Shown piece by piece: positions 27,395 to 35,716 of a DNA stretch of 64,000 nucleotides. The notes beneath the pieces were generated by a model. That model worked only from the letters and a program-made list of their open reading frames with translations. It had not been told where the DNA came from and did not search any database. The DNA is from Gluconobacter cerevisiae (GTDB lineage Bacteria > Pseudomonadota > Alphaproteobacteria > Acetobacterales > Acetobacteraceae), in assembly GCF_015244675.1 (NCBI RefSeq), contig NZ_JABCQO010000002.1:310001-374000 (forward strand), read 5' to 3'. The position numbers were made by a program, and so were the translations under genes. Position 1 is the stretch's first letter. Every line of letters starts with the position of its first letter.

Positions 27395-28711
27395 TCAAGA
27401 TGTCCGGCGCAGCCGCTTGCGCTGGCTGGATTTCGCAATGCCCAGCCCTTCGCGATATTTCGCAACGGTGCGGCGCTGAATGGAGAAGCCTTCTTTTTGC
27501 AGAAGGGCCGTCAGGGCATCGTCGGACAGAACATTGTCCCCTTCAGCCGAGACGAGCGCCTGAAGACGATGCTGGATCGCATGGGCGCTCTGGGAGGTTC
27601 CGTCTTCGGACGTTAGGGCTGTGGAGAAAAACAGCCTGAGCGGGACGGCGCCCTGTGGGGTGTCGATATATTTGTTGCTGACGATGCGGCTGATGGTGCT
27701 TTCATGCAACTCCGTGCGCTCGGCGATGTCGCGCATGGTCAGCGGGCGCAGGGCGCTGGGGCCATTGCGCAGGAAGTCGGCCTGATGCTGCACAATGGCG
27801 CGTCCGACTGTGAGCAGGGACTGTTTGCGGCTGTCCAGCGCGCGGATCAGGGCCGTGGCCTCTGCCGCACAGGCAAGGAGCGCCTTACCGGCGCCCGTGC
27901 CCCCATTGAGTTGTGCGCGCATCGTGTCATCAAGTCGGAGTTTTGGCAGCAGGCGCGTGTTGAGGGTCAGGCGGAAGCCAGTGCCGTTGGGGCGGACGAT
28001 CAGATCAGGTTCGATGGGGGGCTCAGGCGGTGGTAGGGTAAGTCCGGGACGCGGATCGAGCGCCTGAATCTCAGCGAGCATCTCCAGCAGATCGTCCTGT
28101 TCAAGAGCGCATTTTTCCCGCAGCCTGCGCCAGTCCCGCCGGGCGAGGAGGTCCAGATTGTCGAGCAGAATCTGCATCGCGGGATCGAGGCGATTGCGGA
28201 CCCGGAGCTGTGCGGCCAGGCATTCTTCAAGCGATCGGGCGAAAAGCCCGACAGGTTCAAAATACATGAGGGTCTGACGGATCGCTTCGAGCCTTGTCGC
28301 CTCCATGCGAAGGTCGCCTACAAGATCCGCTACCGAAACGGGAAGGCGGCCGCTTTCATCCAGACTGTCCAGAAGATGCAGCGCCGCATCCTGTTCGTCC
28401 GCAGGAAAAGAGAGGCGAATCTGGAGGATCAGATCGTCCCGGGCGGATGGAAGCGGGGCCGCGGCTTCCGGACGATCAGAGGCTGTGGTGAAGCGGTCCG
28501 GGTCGTCGTCATGAAACTCTTCCGAAGACGGCGCAGCTTCGGGTGCTGTGTCGCCGTGCTCCAGAATAAGGAGCGGATTGGCTTCGCAAACCTGTCGCAG
28601 ATGCTGGGCGAGGTCGAGCTGCGTGTATTGCAACAGCGCAATCGCCTGACGTAGCTGGGGCGTCATGACGAGAGACTGCGACTGACGCTGGATCAGGCCC
28701 GGGACAAGCAT
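27395..28711 (-). CDS. rpoN: RNA polymerase sigma-54 factor
   Basis: 438 residues. Region I is the Gln-rich N-terminus (RQSQSLVMTPQLRQAIALLQ), followed by an acidic region II. The core-binding domain spans about residues 110-270. The helix-turn-helix is around 310-350 (MRDIAERTELHESTISRIV), and the RpoN box RRTVAKYRE near the C-terminus is intact. It needs AAA+ activators for open complex formation. Located 9 bp after lptB, as in many proteobacteria, so its expression follows the LPS transport operon. Confidence 0.96.
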   Translation of the reverse strand: MLVPGLIQRQSQSLVMTPQLRQAIALLQYTQLDLAQHLRQVCEANPLLILEHGDTAPEAAPSSEEFHDDDPDRFTTASDRPEAAAPLPSARDDLILQIRLSFPADEQDAALHLLDSLDESGRLPVSVADLVGDLRMEATRLEAIRQTLMYFEPVGLFARSLEECLAAQLRVRNRLDPAMQILLDNLDLLARRDWRRLREKCALEQDDLLEMLAEIQALDPRPGLTLPPPEPPIEPDLIVRPNGTGFRLTLNTRLLPKLRLDDTMRAQLNGGTGAGKALLACAAEATALIRALDSRKQSLLTVGRAIVQHQADFLRNGPSALRPLTMRDIAERTELHESTISRIVSNKYIDTPQGAVPLRLFFSTALTSEDGTSQSAHAIQHRLQALVSAEGDNVLSDDALTALLQKEGFSIQRRTVAKYREGLGIAKSSQRKRLRRTS

Positions 28712-28720
28712 CCCGGCATG

Positions 28721-29476
28721 TTACAGCGAGAAATTCTCTCCGAGATAGACCCGGCGGACATCTTCATTCGCAACGATGGCTTCGGGCGTGCCTTCCATCA
28801 GCACCTGACCGCCATGCATGATATAGGCGCGGTCGATGACCTCGAGCGTTTCGCGGACGTTATGGTCTGTAATCAGCACGCCGATGCCACGATCTTTCAG
28901 ATGCGAAACGAGATCGCGGATTTCACCGACGGCGATCGGATCAATACCGGCGAGCGGTTCGTCGAGCAGGATGTAGTTCGGCTGACTGGCCAGCGCCCGG
29001 GCGATTTCCAGACGACGGCGCTCACCACCCGAAAGGGCCAGCGACGGAGAGCGGCGAAGATGGGTGATGCCAAACTCGGCCAGAAGGCCGTTGAGCATCA
29101 GGTCGCGCTTTTCCGGGTCAGGTTCGACGACCTCAAGAGCAGCCATGATGTTCTGCTCGACATTCAGGCCACGGAAAATGCTGGCTTCCTGCGGGAGGTA
29201 GCCGACGCCGAGGCGTGCGCGGCGATACATCGGAAGCTGCGTGATGTCCGCGCCATCCAGAGTGATGGTGCCGGTATCAGGCTGAACGAGGCCGACGATC
29301 ATGTAAAAGCTGGTCGTCTTGCCCGCACCGTTCGGGCCGAGGAGGCCAACCGCTTCGCCGCGCTGCACCTGAAGCGAGACGTTTTTGACGACGGCGCGCT
29401 TCTTGTAGGACTTGCCGATGCCACTTGCGACCAGACCGGTTGCGGGCGGCTGAGAGGGGATATGGCTGTCTGTCAC
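28721..29476 (-). CDS. lptB: LPS export ABC transporter ATP-binding protein LptB
   Basis: ATPase of the LptBFGC extractor that lifts LPS out of the inner membrane. Walker A GPNGAGKTTSFYMIVG, Q-loop region YLPQEASIFRGL, signature LSGGERRRLEIARAL, Walker B YILLDEPLAGIDP, switch ITDHN. 251 residues. Overlaps lptA by 4 bp. Confidence 0.96.
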   Translation of the reverse strand: MTDSHIPSQPPATGLVASGIGKSYKKRAVVKNVSLQVQRGEAVGLLGPNGAGKTTSFYMIVGLVQPDTGTITLDGADITQLPMYRRARLGVGYLPQEASIFRGLNVEQNIMAALEVVEPDPEKRDLMLNGLLAEFGITHLRRSPSLALSGGERRRLEIARALASQPNYILLDEPLAGIDPIAVGEIRDLVSHLKDRGIGVLITDHNVRETLEVIDRAYIMHGGQVLMEGTPEAIVANEDVRRVYLGENFSL

Positions 29477-30432
29477 TTGGGTGCCTGGCTGCTGTTGGCC
29501 TCGTTTGGCACGACGAGTCCCTGAATGGGGGAATCCGTGCCCGGCAGCATGGTTGCGATGCCGGTCTTCATGTTCACGATGGCCTGCGCGCCATTGTTCT
29601 GGTTCTGCCCCTGCGTGACATGCACATGGCCGATCAGGCGGGCGATCTGGGTATCGAAAACATAGACGCCACGATCGCCCGTGGCGGTCTGGGTCGGTGT
29701 CCGCAGGATGACATGCCCCCAGCCATAGGCCCGATCGAGCTTCGAGGAGCCGCCGCCCATCGGATTGGACGAATCTGCGGCTGCCTGTTCCGGTTTTGCA
29801 GACTGTGCCGGAGCAGGCGCGTCGTTGGGTTTGCTGAACGAGACGAGCACGTCTGCCTTGACCTGCTTGCCGTCATTGGTCGTGACGGTCGCATCGCCCC
29901 GGCCAACCGACATGCGCGTCTTGGAATGATATTCCATGACGTCGCGGGCCGTCAGAACGTCCTGCGGTGTGGTCAGCTTCAGGTGCTTGCCAGTCATGAC
30001 CATGACGCCCTGATCCATGTCGTACAGCGCACGATCGCCCCAGCCCTGATCGGTCTGGTTGTAGATATGGACGTTGCCGCGCGCTTCGATCCGGTACAAT
30101 TCGAGGGAGCCGCCCATCGGATCGTTGCTGCTGGCGCTTTTGCCGTCGGCCGGTGTCGGCGCAGGTGCGGGCTGTCCGGGAACAGGCGCTTTCTTGCGCA
30201 GATACCCGATCAGTGTGTCCGCATCGACCGTCGTATCCCCGCGTACGGCTCGGGCTCCACCCGTGAGCGTCACGGTCTGGGCATTGCGGTCGTAGACTTC
30301 TTCCTTTTTCCAGAAAAGCTGCACGGCTTCACCGTGGGACATGTCCAGCCCGTCCGCATAGGCAGGAGCGGAAGGGAGAGCCAAAGGAAGGGCGATCAGG
30401 AAGGGAAGGAAGGCTGCGGAACGGCGGGTCAT
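29473..30432 (-). CDS. lptA: LptA/OstA-family periplasmic LPS transport protein
   Basis: Periplasmic bridge component carrying LPS between membranes. Signal peptide at residues 1-26 (FLIALPLALPSAPAYA). OstA-type beta-jellyroll repeats are seen (AVQLFWKKEEVYDRNAQTV with TLTGGARAVRGDTTVDADTL; later LYRIEARGNVHIYN and LDRAYGWGHVILRT). At 319 residues it is longer than E. coli LptA (185). Two Pro/Ala/Ser-rich inserts each end in a near-identical motif, SNDPMGGSLE and SNPMGGGSSK, just before a jellyroll strand, suggesting internal duplication. Context (lptC-lptA-lptB) makes the assignment firm. Confidence 0.88.
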   Translation of the reverse strand: MTRRSAAFLPFLIALPLALPSAPAYADGLDMSHGEAVQLFWKKEEVYDRNAQTVTLTGGARAVRGDTTVDADTLIGYLRKKAPVPGQPAPAPTPADGKSASSNDPMGGSLELYRIEARGNVHIYNQTDQGWGDRALYDMDQGVMVMTGKHLKLTTPQDVLTARDVMEYHSKTRMSVGRGDATVTTNDGKQVKADVLVSFSKPNDAPAPAQSAKPEQAAADSSNPMGGGSSKLDRAYGWGHVILRTPTQTATGDRGVYVFDTQIARLIGHVHVTQGQNQNNGAQAIVNMKTGIATMLPGTDSPIQGLVVPNEANSSQAPK

Positions 30433-31205
30433 TTCTCTGTCTTCAGTCCTTGCAGGTGCAGGCGGGCCGCCGCACTCGGAGGGCCGTTGTCATCGTTGCG
30501 GACCGTCAGTCCGGGTCCCGTAAACTGCATGATACCCGCATGCTGGTCCAGAAAATAGCCTTGGGCATCCTGCGTGCCGAACGGACCTTCTGCATGGACC
30601 CAGTCCCGCGAGGCGATGACGTCCGCCTTAAGGTCCAGATCTGCGGAAGGGCCATTCAGGAGAAAGCCGTCATCGCGGTAGAGCACGACGTTGTCGTCGA
30701 GATCGAGCGTCTGTTCGTGCTGCATATAGACGCCACGATCAGCCTTGATATGTGCCCACGAATTCCCCGAAAGCTGGATGTCGGCAACCGGCTCAACAAG
30801 GTCCACGCGATCCGGGCCCTGCTGGTGGGTGGTGCGGGCTGTAATCATGTAAAGATGGTCGTGGGCGTCGAGACCGCGATAGGTGGCCTGTTCCATGTTG
30901 CCGCTTTCCACGCGCAGGCGGGCCATTTCCTTCAGGGCGGCGCGGTTCTGGTTCATGAGATGGGAAATCTCGGGCCAGGCCGCGATGGAACTGAGGAGGA
31001 CGAGAGCCAGCCCCGGCAGTGCCCATTTGGCGAATCCCAGAAGCGAGCGGCGTCGGGCGAGTTCCTGAGCATTGGGGGCCTGACGGATCCGCTGGAAGGC
31101 AGCGCGGCGCAGATTATCGAGACGGGCGAGACTCTCTGTCCGGTTGGGGTCGAAATCTTCCCGGCGGATGCGGTGCTCGCCATTATCGGGCGTGGGGTCG
31201 CTCAT
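30429..31205 (-). CDS. lptC: LPS export protein LptC
   Basis: 258 residues. One membrane anchor at about residues 52-72 (FAKWALPGLALVLLSSIAAW) after a basic N-terminal region, then a periplasmic beta-jellyroll (VEPVADIQLSGNSWAHIKAD, QTLDLDDNVVLYRDDGF). Takes LPS from LptFG to LptA. Overlaps kdsD and lptA by 4 bp each, so the operon is tightly coupled. Confidence 0.9.
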   Translation of the reverse strand: MSDPTPDNGEHRIRREDFDPNRTESLARLDNLRRAAFQRIRQAPNAQELARRRSLLGFAKWALPGLALVLLSSIAAWPEISHLMNQNRAALKEMARLRVESGNMEQATYRGLDAHDHLYMITARTTHQQGPDRVDLVEPVADIQLSGNSWAHIKADRGVYMQHEQTLDLDDNVVLYRDDGFLLNGPSADLDLKADVIASRDWVHAEGPFGTQDAQGYFLDQHAGIMQFTGPGLTVRNDDNGPPSAAARLHLQGLKTEK

Positions 31206-32200
31206 GACAGTCCGCTTCGCAGGAGGTCGTGAATATGAACGATTCCCGCAGGGCGGTGTGCCGTGTCCACGATGAAGAGGCTCGTGATGGGGCGTTCGCG
31301 CTGATTCATAAGATGCAGCACGTCCTGTGCCAGCGTGTCGGCACTTGCCGTAACGGGGGCGGGGTTCATGACGTCCGCGGCCGTGGTCGCATCGAGGTCG
31401 CCGGAGAGGGCGCGGCGCAGATCGGCGTCTGTGATGAGGCCCTGAAGTTCACCATTGTCATTAATGACACCCATGCACCCGAATGACTTGCGTGTCATCT
31501 CGAGAATGACGGAGCGGAGCGGGAGGCTGCCCTGTCCGAGAGGCAGGGCATCGCCGGTATGCATGAGGTCGCTGATCGGGCGCAGACGGGCCCCGAGAAG
31601 GCCGCCAGGGTGAAAAGCGCCGAAATCGCGGGCGGTGAAACCGCGCTTTTCCAATAGTGCGATGGCGAGCGCGTCGCCCAGAGCCAGTTGCAGCAGGGTG
31701 CTCGTCGTTGGCGCTAAGCCCATCGGGCAGGCTTCTGCGCTGGTGGGCAGGACCAGTGGGATCTGTGCGGCACGGGCGAGGGCGGAGGTGCCGACGGCGG
31801 TAACGGCGATCACGCAGTGATTCTGTCGCGCGGCATAGGCCAGAATCGCGGCAAGTTCTGCGGTTTCGCCCGAATTGGAGAAAGCGAGGATCAGATCGCC
31901 GGGCGCCACCATCCCAAGGTCGCCATGTGCGGCTTCAGCGGGGTGCAGAAACAACGACGGTGTGCCGGTAGAGGCGAGGGTTGCCTGAATTTTGCGGGCG
32001 ATATGACCGGATTTCCCGATTCCGGTAACGATCAGACGCGCGCGACTTTCGGCGATGCGGTCAACGGCTTCGCTGAACGAAACTCCGAGCGGACCGGAGA
32101 GGGCCTGTTCGAGCGCTTCCAGTCCTTTGCGTTCGATGGAGACGGTTTGGAGGGCCGATTCCAGAGCGGTGTGGGAAAAACCGGGCGACGGGCGGTGCAT
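31202..32200 (-). CDS. kdsD: arabinose-5-phosphate isomerase KdsD (KpsF/GutQ family)
   Basis: Interconverts ribulose 5-phosphate and arabinose 5-phosphate, the first step to KDO of LPS. N-terminal SIS domain with RLIVTGIGKSGHIARKIQA and LAFSNSGETAELAAIL; two C-terminal CBS domains (MTRKSFGCMGVINDNGELQ; DVMNPAPVTASADTLAQD). 332 residues. First gene of the LPS sub-operon after rnd (18-bp gap). Confidence 0.94.
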   Translation of the reverse strand: MHRPSPGFSHTALESALQTVSIERKGLEALEQALSGPLGVSFSEAVDRIAESRARLIVTGIGKSGHIARKIQATLASTGTPSLFLHPAEAAHGDLGMVAPGDLILAFSNSGETAELAAILAYAARQNHCVIAVTAVGTSALARAAQIPLVLPTSAEACPMGLAPTTSTLLQLALGDALAIALLEKRGFTARDFGAFHPGGLLGARLRPISDLMHTGDALPLGQGSLPLRSVILEMTRKSFGCMGVINDNGELQGLITDADLRRALSGDLDATTAADVMNPAPVTASADTLAQDVLHLMNQRERPITSLFIVDTAHRPAGIVHIHDLLRSGLS

Positions 32201-32218
32201 GATCAGTCGGGCCGCGCT

Positions 32219-32863
32219 TCAGGCGCGATGCGAGAAAATGTCGGACTCGTCGTAGCCCAGCAGGTCGAGGCGGCAGCGGGCCGGAAGGAAATCGTAGCAG
32301 GATTGCGCGAGGTCGCGGCGGTTTTCACGGATCAGCATGGCTTCGAGCTTATCCCACAATGCGTGAAGATACAGCACGTCCGATGCGGCATAGCGAAGCT
32401 GATCGGGGGTGAGGGTTTCCGCACCCCAGTCCGAGCTCTGCTGGTGTTTGGAAATTTCAACCCCAAGAAGGTCCCGACACAGATAGGCCAAGCCATGACG
32501 GTCCGTGAACGTATAGACCAGCCGGGCGGCGATTTTGGTGCAGATGACAGAGGGGATCGTAATATTGAAGGCGTTCTGCAGGACTGCGACGTCAAAGCGT
32601 GCGAAATGCATCAGCTTGGTGACAGAATCGTCTGTCAGAAGCGCTTTAAGATTAGGGCAATCATAGCCGCGGCCGCCCATGGAAACCGGTTTGATCTGCA
32701 CGAGATGGGCTTCGCCATCACCGGCGGAAAGCTGGACGAGGCAGAGGCGATCACGATGGGGATTGAGACCCATGGTCTCGGTATCGATGGCAACGACAGG
32801 ACCAAGATCAAAGTCATCCGGCAGATCGCCGTCATGAAGATGGATGGCGGTCTGCGAACTCAT
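32219..32863 (-). CDS. ribonuclease D-like 3'-5' exonuclease
   Basis: 214 residues containing only the DEDD exonuclease domain: VVAIDTETMGLNPHRD (first Asp-Glu), KLMHFARFDVAVLQNAF, and LRYAASDVLYLHALWDKLE (Asp with Tyr nearby). The HRDC domains of E. coli RNase D are absent, as is usual for short alphaproteobacterial members. Likely trims the 3' ends of tRNA or other small RNA. It is the first gene of the rnd-kdsD-lptCAB-rpoN run, with tRNA-Leu upstream. Confidence 0.88.
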   Translation of the reverse strand: MSSQTAIHLHDGDLPDDFDLGPVVAIDTETMGLNPHRDRLCLVQLSAGDGEAHLVQIKPVSMGGRGYDCPNLKALLTDDSVTKLMHFARFDVAVLQNAFNITIPSVICTKIAARLVYTFTDRHGLAYLCRDLLGVEISKHQQSSDWGAETLTPDQLRYAASDVLYLHALWDKLEAMLIRENRRDLAQSCYDFLPARCRLDLLGYDESDIFSHRA

Positions 32864-32925
32864 TTGTCGTCACCAAATTTTTTTAATCACCAGAGGATCG
32901 AGGCGATTTATCGCCTGATCGTCTG

Positions 32926-33012
32926 TGGTGCCCAGAAGAAGACTCGAACTTCCACGTCCTTTCGGACACAGGTACCTGAAACCTGCGCGTCTACCAATTC
33001 CGCCATCTGGGC
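32926..33012 (-). tRNA. tRNA-Leu (anticodon CAG), CCA encoded
   Basis: On the reverse strand the gene starts GCCCAGATGGCGGAATTGG and ends TTCTTCTGGGCACCA. Acceptor GCCCAGA pairs with TCTGGGC, and the anticodon stem CAGGT/ACCTG encloses TTCAGGT (anticodon CAG). A long class II variable arm (TGTCCGAAAGGACG) and a T-arm GTTCGAGTC follow. Length is 87 bases with CCA. It reads leucine CUG codons, the dominant Leu codon in this window. Confidence 0.97.
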
Positions 33013-33116
33013 TCAGAAAGCACCGGAGTTTTTTCAGTTTCCTGAAGCATCCCGGCTCGGTGAAGAGGCGTTTACCCCTGCACGTGTGGGGCGTCAACAG
33101 CCAAACTGAAAGAAAA

Positions 33117-34121
33117 ATGCAAATGCGTAGAAATTTTTCCGTGGACGGGACCGGCGGTGGAGCTGCGGCAGACGTTGGAGGGGGGCGCAGCCCAAGAGTT
33201 GTGGCGGTTCTGGGAGGAGGAGGCTTTGTCGGGCGCGAGCTCGTTGGCCGGCTCGTGGCTTTGGGGCATGTCGTCCGGGTGGGGAGCCGAAACCCGGACG
33301 ACGATCAGGGGCTGGCGCGGTTTCCGGGTGACGGGCGTGTGGAGTTCATCAAGGCATCCGTGAATGACGCGGCTGCGCTGGAGCGTGTGTTTGCCGGGGC
33401 AGATGTGGGGATCAATCTGGTGTCCATCATGTCGCCGGACGTGCGGGCAATGCATCGGGTCAATGTGGAAGGCGCACGGCTGGCGGCGCTTGTGGCGCGG
33501 CGTGAGGGCGTGAGGCAGTACCTGCATATGTCGGCTATTGGCGCGTCTCTGGCGTCGCCGGGGAATTACGGGCGCAGCAAGGGGGCGGCTGAGCATGTGG
33601 TGCGGGAGGTCTTTCCCGAGGCAGTGTTGCTGCGGCCTTCGGTGATTTTCGGTCCGCAGGACAGTTTCTTCAACATGTTCGCGCTGATTGCGAAGCTCTT
33701 GCCTGTTCTGCCGGTGTTTGCGCCAAAGACGCTGTTTCAGCCGGTCTATGTAGGAGATGTGGCACGGGCGATCGTCACACTGGTGGAGCCGGGGCACGAA
33801 GGCCTGACTGTTGAAGCTGGCGGGCCGGATGTTTTGAGCATGAAGGACTTAATGGTGTTTGTTTTGGAGGCGTCGGGGCGTCGCAGGCTTCTGGTGTCTG
33901 TGCCGGGGTGGGTTGCGAGGCTGGAAGCCGATATCCTTGAATCGCTGCCGGGACATCTGCTGACGCGTGATCAGGTTGCGATGATGGGCGTGGACAATGT
34001 GGTGCAGCAGGGAGCGGTTGATCTTCAGACGCTCGGGATCAGACCTGCAGCAATGCGGAGTATCGTTCCGGACTATCTGAGGGGGAGCGTTTGTGAGAGC
34101 TGGCGGCGGTTCCGGAGGTGA
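33117..34121 (+). CDS. NDUFA9-like NAD(P)-binding protein (atypical SDR)
   Basis: 334 residues. Rossmann motif VVAVLGGGGFVGRELVGRL at about residues 27-45, NVEGARLAALVARREG, the region HMSAIGASLASPGNYGRSKGAAE with YxxxK (YGRSK), and LRPSVIFGPQDSFFNMFA. This is the pattern of complex I NDUFA9-subunit-family proteins and related atypical SDRs. No nuo genes are in the window. ATG 33117 is the first in-frame start past the tRNA; ATG 33123 is equally possible. Role unknown: quinone or lipid-linked reductase, or a structural NADPH-binding protein. Confidence 0.75.
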   Translation: MQMRRNFSVDGTGGGAAADVGGGRSPRVVAVLGGGGFVGRELVGRLVALGHVVRVGSRNPDDDQGLARFPGDGRVEFIKASVNDAAALERVFAGADVGINLVSIMSPDVRAMHRVNVEGARLAALVARREGVRQYLHMSAIGASLASPGNYGRSKGAAEHVVREVFPEAVLLRPSVIFGPQDSFFNMFALIAKLLPVLPVFAPKTLFQPVYVGDVARAIVTLVEPGHEGLTVEAGGPDVLSMKDLMVFVLEASGRRRLLVSVPGWVARLEADILESLPGHLLTRDQVAMMGVDNVVQQGAVDLQTLGIRPAAMRSIVPDYLRGSVCESWRRFRR

Positions 34122-34161
34122 TTGGTCCGATACGGACCTTAAAATCTGTGTGAAAAATAGC

Positions 34162-34212
34162 TCATGCGATGAGAAGATGGGTCATTTCGCATGAAAGGTC
34201 AGCATTGCTGAC
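34162..34212 (+). promoter_or_regulatory. inverted repeats upstream of gltD
   Basis: TCATGCGA-TGA at 34162-34172 is inverse to TCA-TT-TCGCATGA at 34182-34194 (8 plus 3 pairs around a 2-base bulge). GTCAGC at 34198-34203 is inverse to GCTGAC at 34207-34212. They lie 65-115 bp before the gltD ATG and could be an operator or leader structure. A further short inverted repeat, GGTCCG-ATA-CGGACC at 34124-34138, directly follows the previous gene and may be a weak terminator. No clear -10/-35 pair was found. Confidence 0.45.
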
Positions 34213-34276
34213 TGTTATTGGATAAAGTGACGGAATAGCTGCATTCTTACTCGCATGTTTGCAGGAGACACGACGC

Positions 34277-35716
34277 ATGGCCGAACGGATGTTGCAGTTC
34301 GTCACCCACCCCCAGGTGCTTCCCGAGAAGCGCGACGCGGCCGAACGCCGCCAGGATTTCGGGGAGATTTACCGTGGGTTCGCGCGCAGCCGGGCGGAAG
34401 AGCAGGCGTCGCGGTGTTCCCAGTGCGGCATCCCGTTCTGCTCCGTGCATTGTCCGTTAGGGAACAACATTCCCGACTGGCTGAAGCTGACGGCTGAGGA
34501 CCGGCTTGAGGAAGCGTATGAAATGTCGTCCGCGACGAATACGTTTCCGGAAATCTGCGGGCGTATCTGTCCGCAGGATCGCCTGTGCGAAGGCAATTGC
34601 GTCATCAACAAAGGCTTTGAGAGCGTCACCATTGGCGCTGTCGAGCGGTTCATTACCGAAAATGCGTTTGAGCAGGGCTGGGTGAAGCCCGCACTTCCGG
34701 ACCGGGAACTGGGGAGAAGTGTCGGGATCGTTGGTTCCGGCCCGGCAGGACTGGCCTGTGCGGAACGGCTGCGGGCACAGGGTTACGAGGTTCATGTCTA
34801 TGAACGTCAGGACCGTGTGGGCGGACTCATGACCTACGGCATTCCGAGCTTCAAGCTGGAAAAGCACGTAATGGCGCGCCGTCACGCGCTGCTGGAAGAG
34901 CAGGGGATTGTGTTCCATCTCTCCACGCCGGTTGGCTCGGGTGCAGGTGAGACGTCTCTTGAGGATCTGCGGGCGCGGCATGATGCGGTGTTTCTGGCAA
35001 CAGGTGTGTACCGCTCGCGCGACGTGAAGGTGCCGGGGGCCGGGCTTGAGGGTGTTGTCGATGCGATCGACTTCCTGACGGCGTCCAACCGTCGCGGTTA
35101 CGATGAAGATCCGGGCGAGGATGCAGCGCTTCACGCGAAGGGGCGTCGGGTCGTGGTCATTGGCGGTGGTGACACGGCCATGGACTGCGTGCGTACGTCG
35201 ATCCGTCAGGGTGCCGAGCGTGTGACCTGCGTTTACCGTCGGGACCGGGCGAACATGCCGGGGTCACGGCAGGAAGTTTATAACGCCGAGGAAGAAGGCG
35301 CGCAGTTCGAATGGCTGGGCTCGCCGGAAGCGTTCCTTGGAGACGGCAGCGTGTCGGGCGTGCGCGTGTTGAAGATGCGGCTTGGGTCTCCGGATGCGTC
35401 GGGCCGTCGGTCCATCGAGGGCACGGGGCAGCATGACGTGATCAAGGGCGATCTGGTCATCAAGGCTCTGGGCTTCGATCCCGAGGATCTGCCGGAACAG
35501 TTTGCCGCTCCCGATCTGGCCGTGACGCGCTGGGGCACGCTGACGGTGCCGCCGGGGGGCTTTGAGACGAGCCTGCCGGGTGTGTTTGCCGGGGGCGATA
35601 TCGTGCGCGGCGCAAGCCTTGTTGTCTGGGCGATCAAGGATGGCCGGGACGCAGCCGATGCGATCCATCATCATCTGACTGAAACAGTGACCGGTTCTCT
35701 GGAGGCCGCGGAATGA
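34277..35716 (+). CDS. gltD: glutamate synthase small subunit (GltD)
   Basis: Passes electrons from NADPH through FAD and iron-sulfur clusters to GltB. The N-terminal cluster domain contains CSQCGIPFCSVHCPLGNN and CPQDRLCEGNC. FAD motif GIVGSGPAGLACAERLRAQG, NADPH motif VVVIGGGDTAMDCVRTS, and C-terminal GVFAGGDIVRGASLVVWAI are all seen. ATG 34277 follows CAGGAGA and gives 479 residues; an in-frame start 18 bp upstream is less likely. Overlaps gltB by 4 bp. Confidence 0.96.
   Translation: MAERMLQFVTHPQVLPEKRDAAERRQDFGEIYRGFARSRAEEQASRCSQCGIPFCSVHCPLGNNIPDWLKLTAEDRLEEAYEMSSATNTFPEICGRICPQDRLCEGNCVINKGFESVTIGAVERFITENAFEQGWVKPALPDRELGRSVGIVGSGPAGLACAERLRAQGYEVHVYERQDRVGGLMTYGIPSFKLEKHVMARRHALLEEQGIVFHLSTPVGSGAGETSLEDLRARHDAVFLATGVYRSRDVKVPGAGLEGVVDAIDFLTASNRRGYDEDPGEDAALHAKGRRVVVIGGGDTAMDCVRTSIRQGAERVTCVYRRDRANMPGSRQEVYNAEEEGAQFEWLGSPEAFLGDGSVSGVRVLKMRLGSPDASGRRSIEGTGQHDVIKGDLVIKALGFDPEDLPEQFAAPDLAVTRWGTLTVPPGGFETSLPGVFAGGDIVRGASLVVWAIKDGRDAADAIHHHLTETVTGSLEAAE

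Noticed and set aside
27159-27398. Longer 79-residue version of the coiled-coil gene
   Set aside because: The first 27 residues look random and the ribosome site sits before ATG 27317.
34122-34276. A sigma-54 promoter for gltD
   Set aside because: GGCAC/TTGC-like elements at the right spacing are absent; the nearest match is too short.
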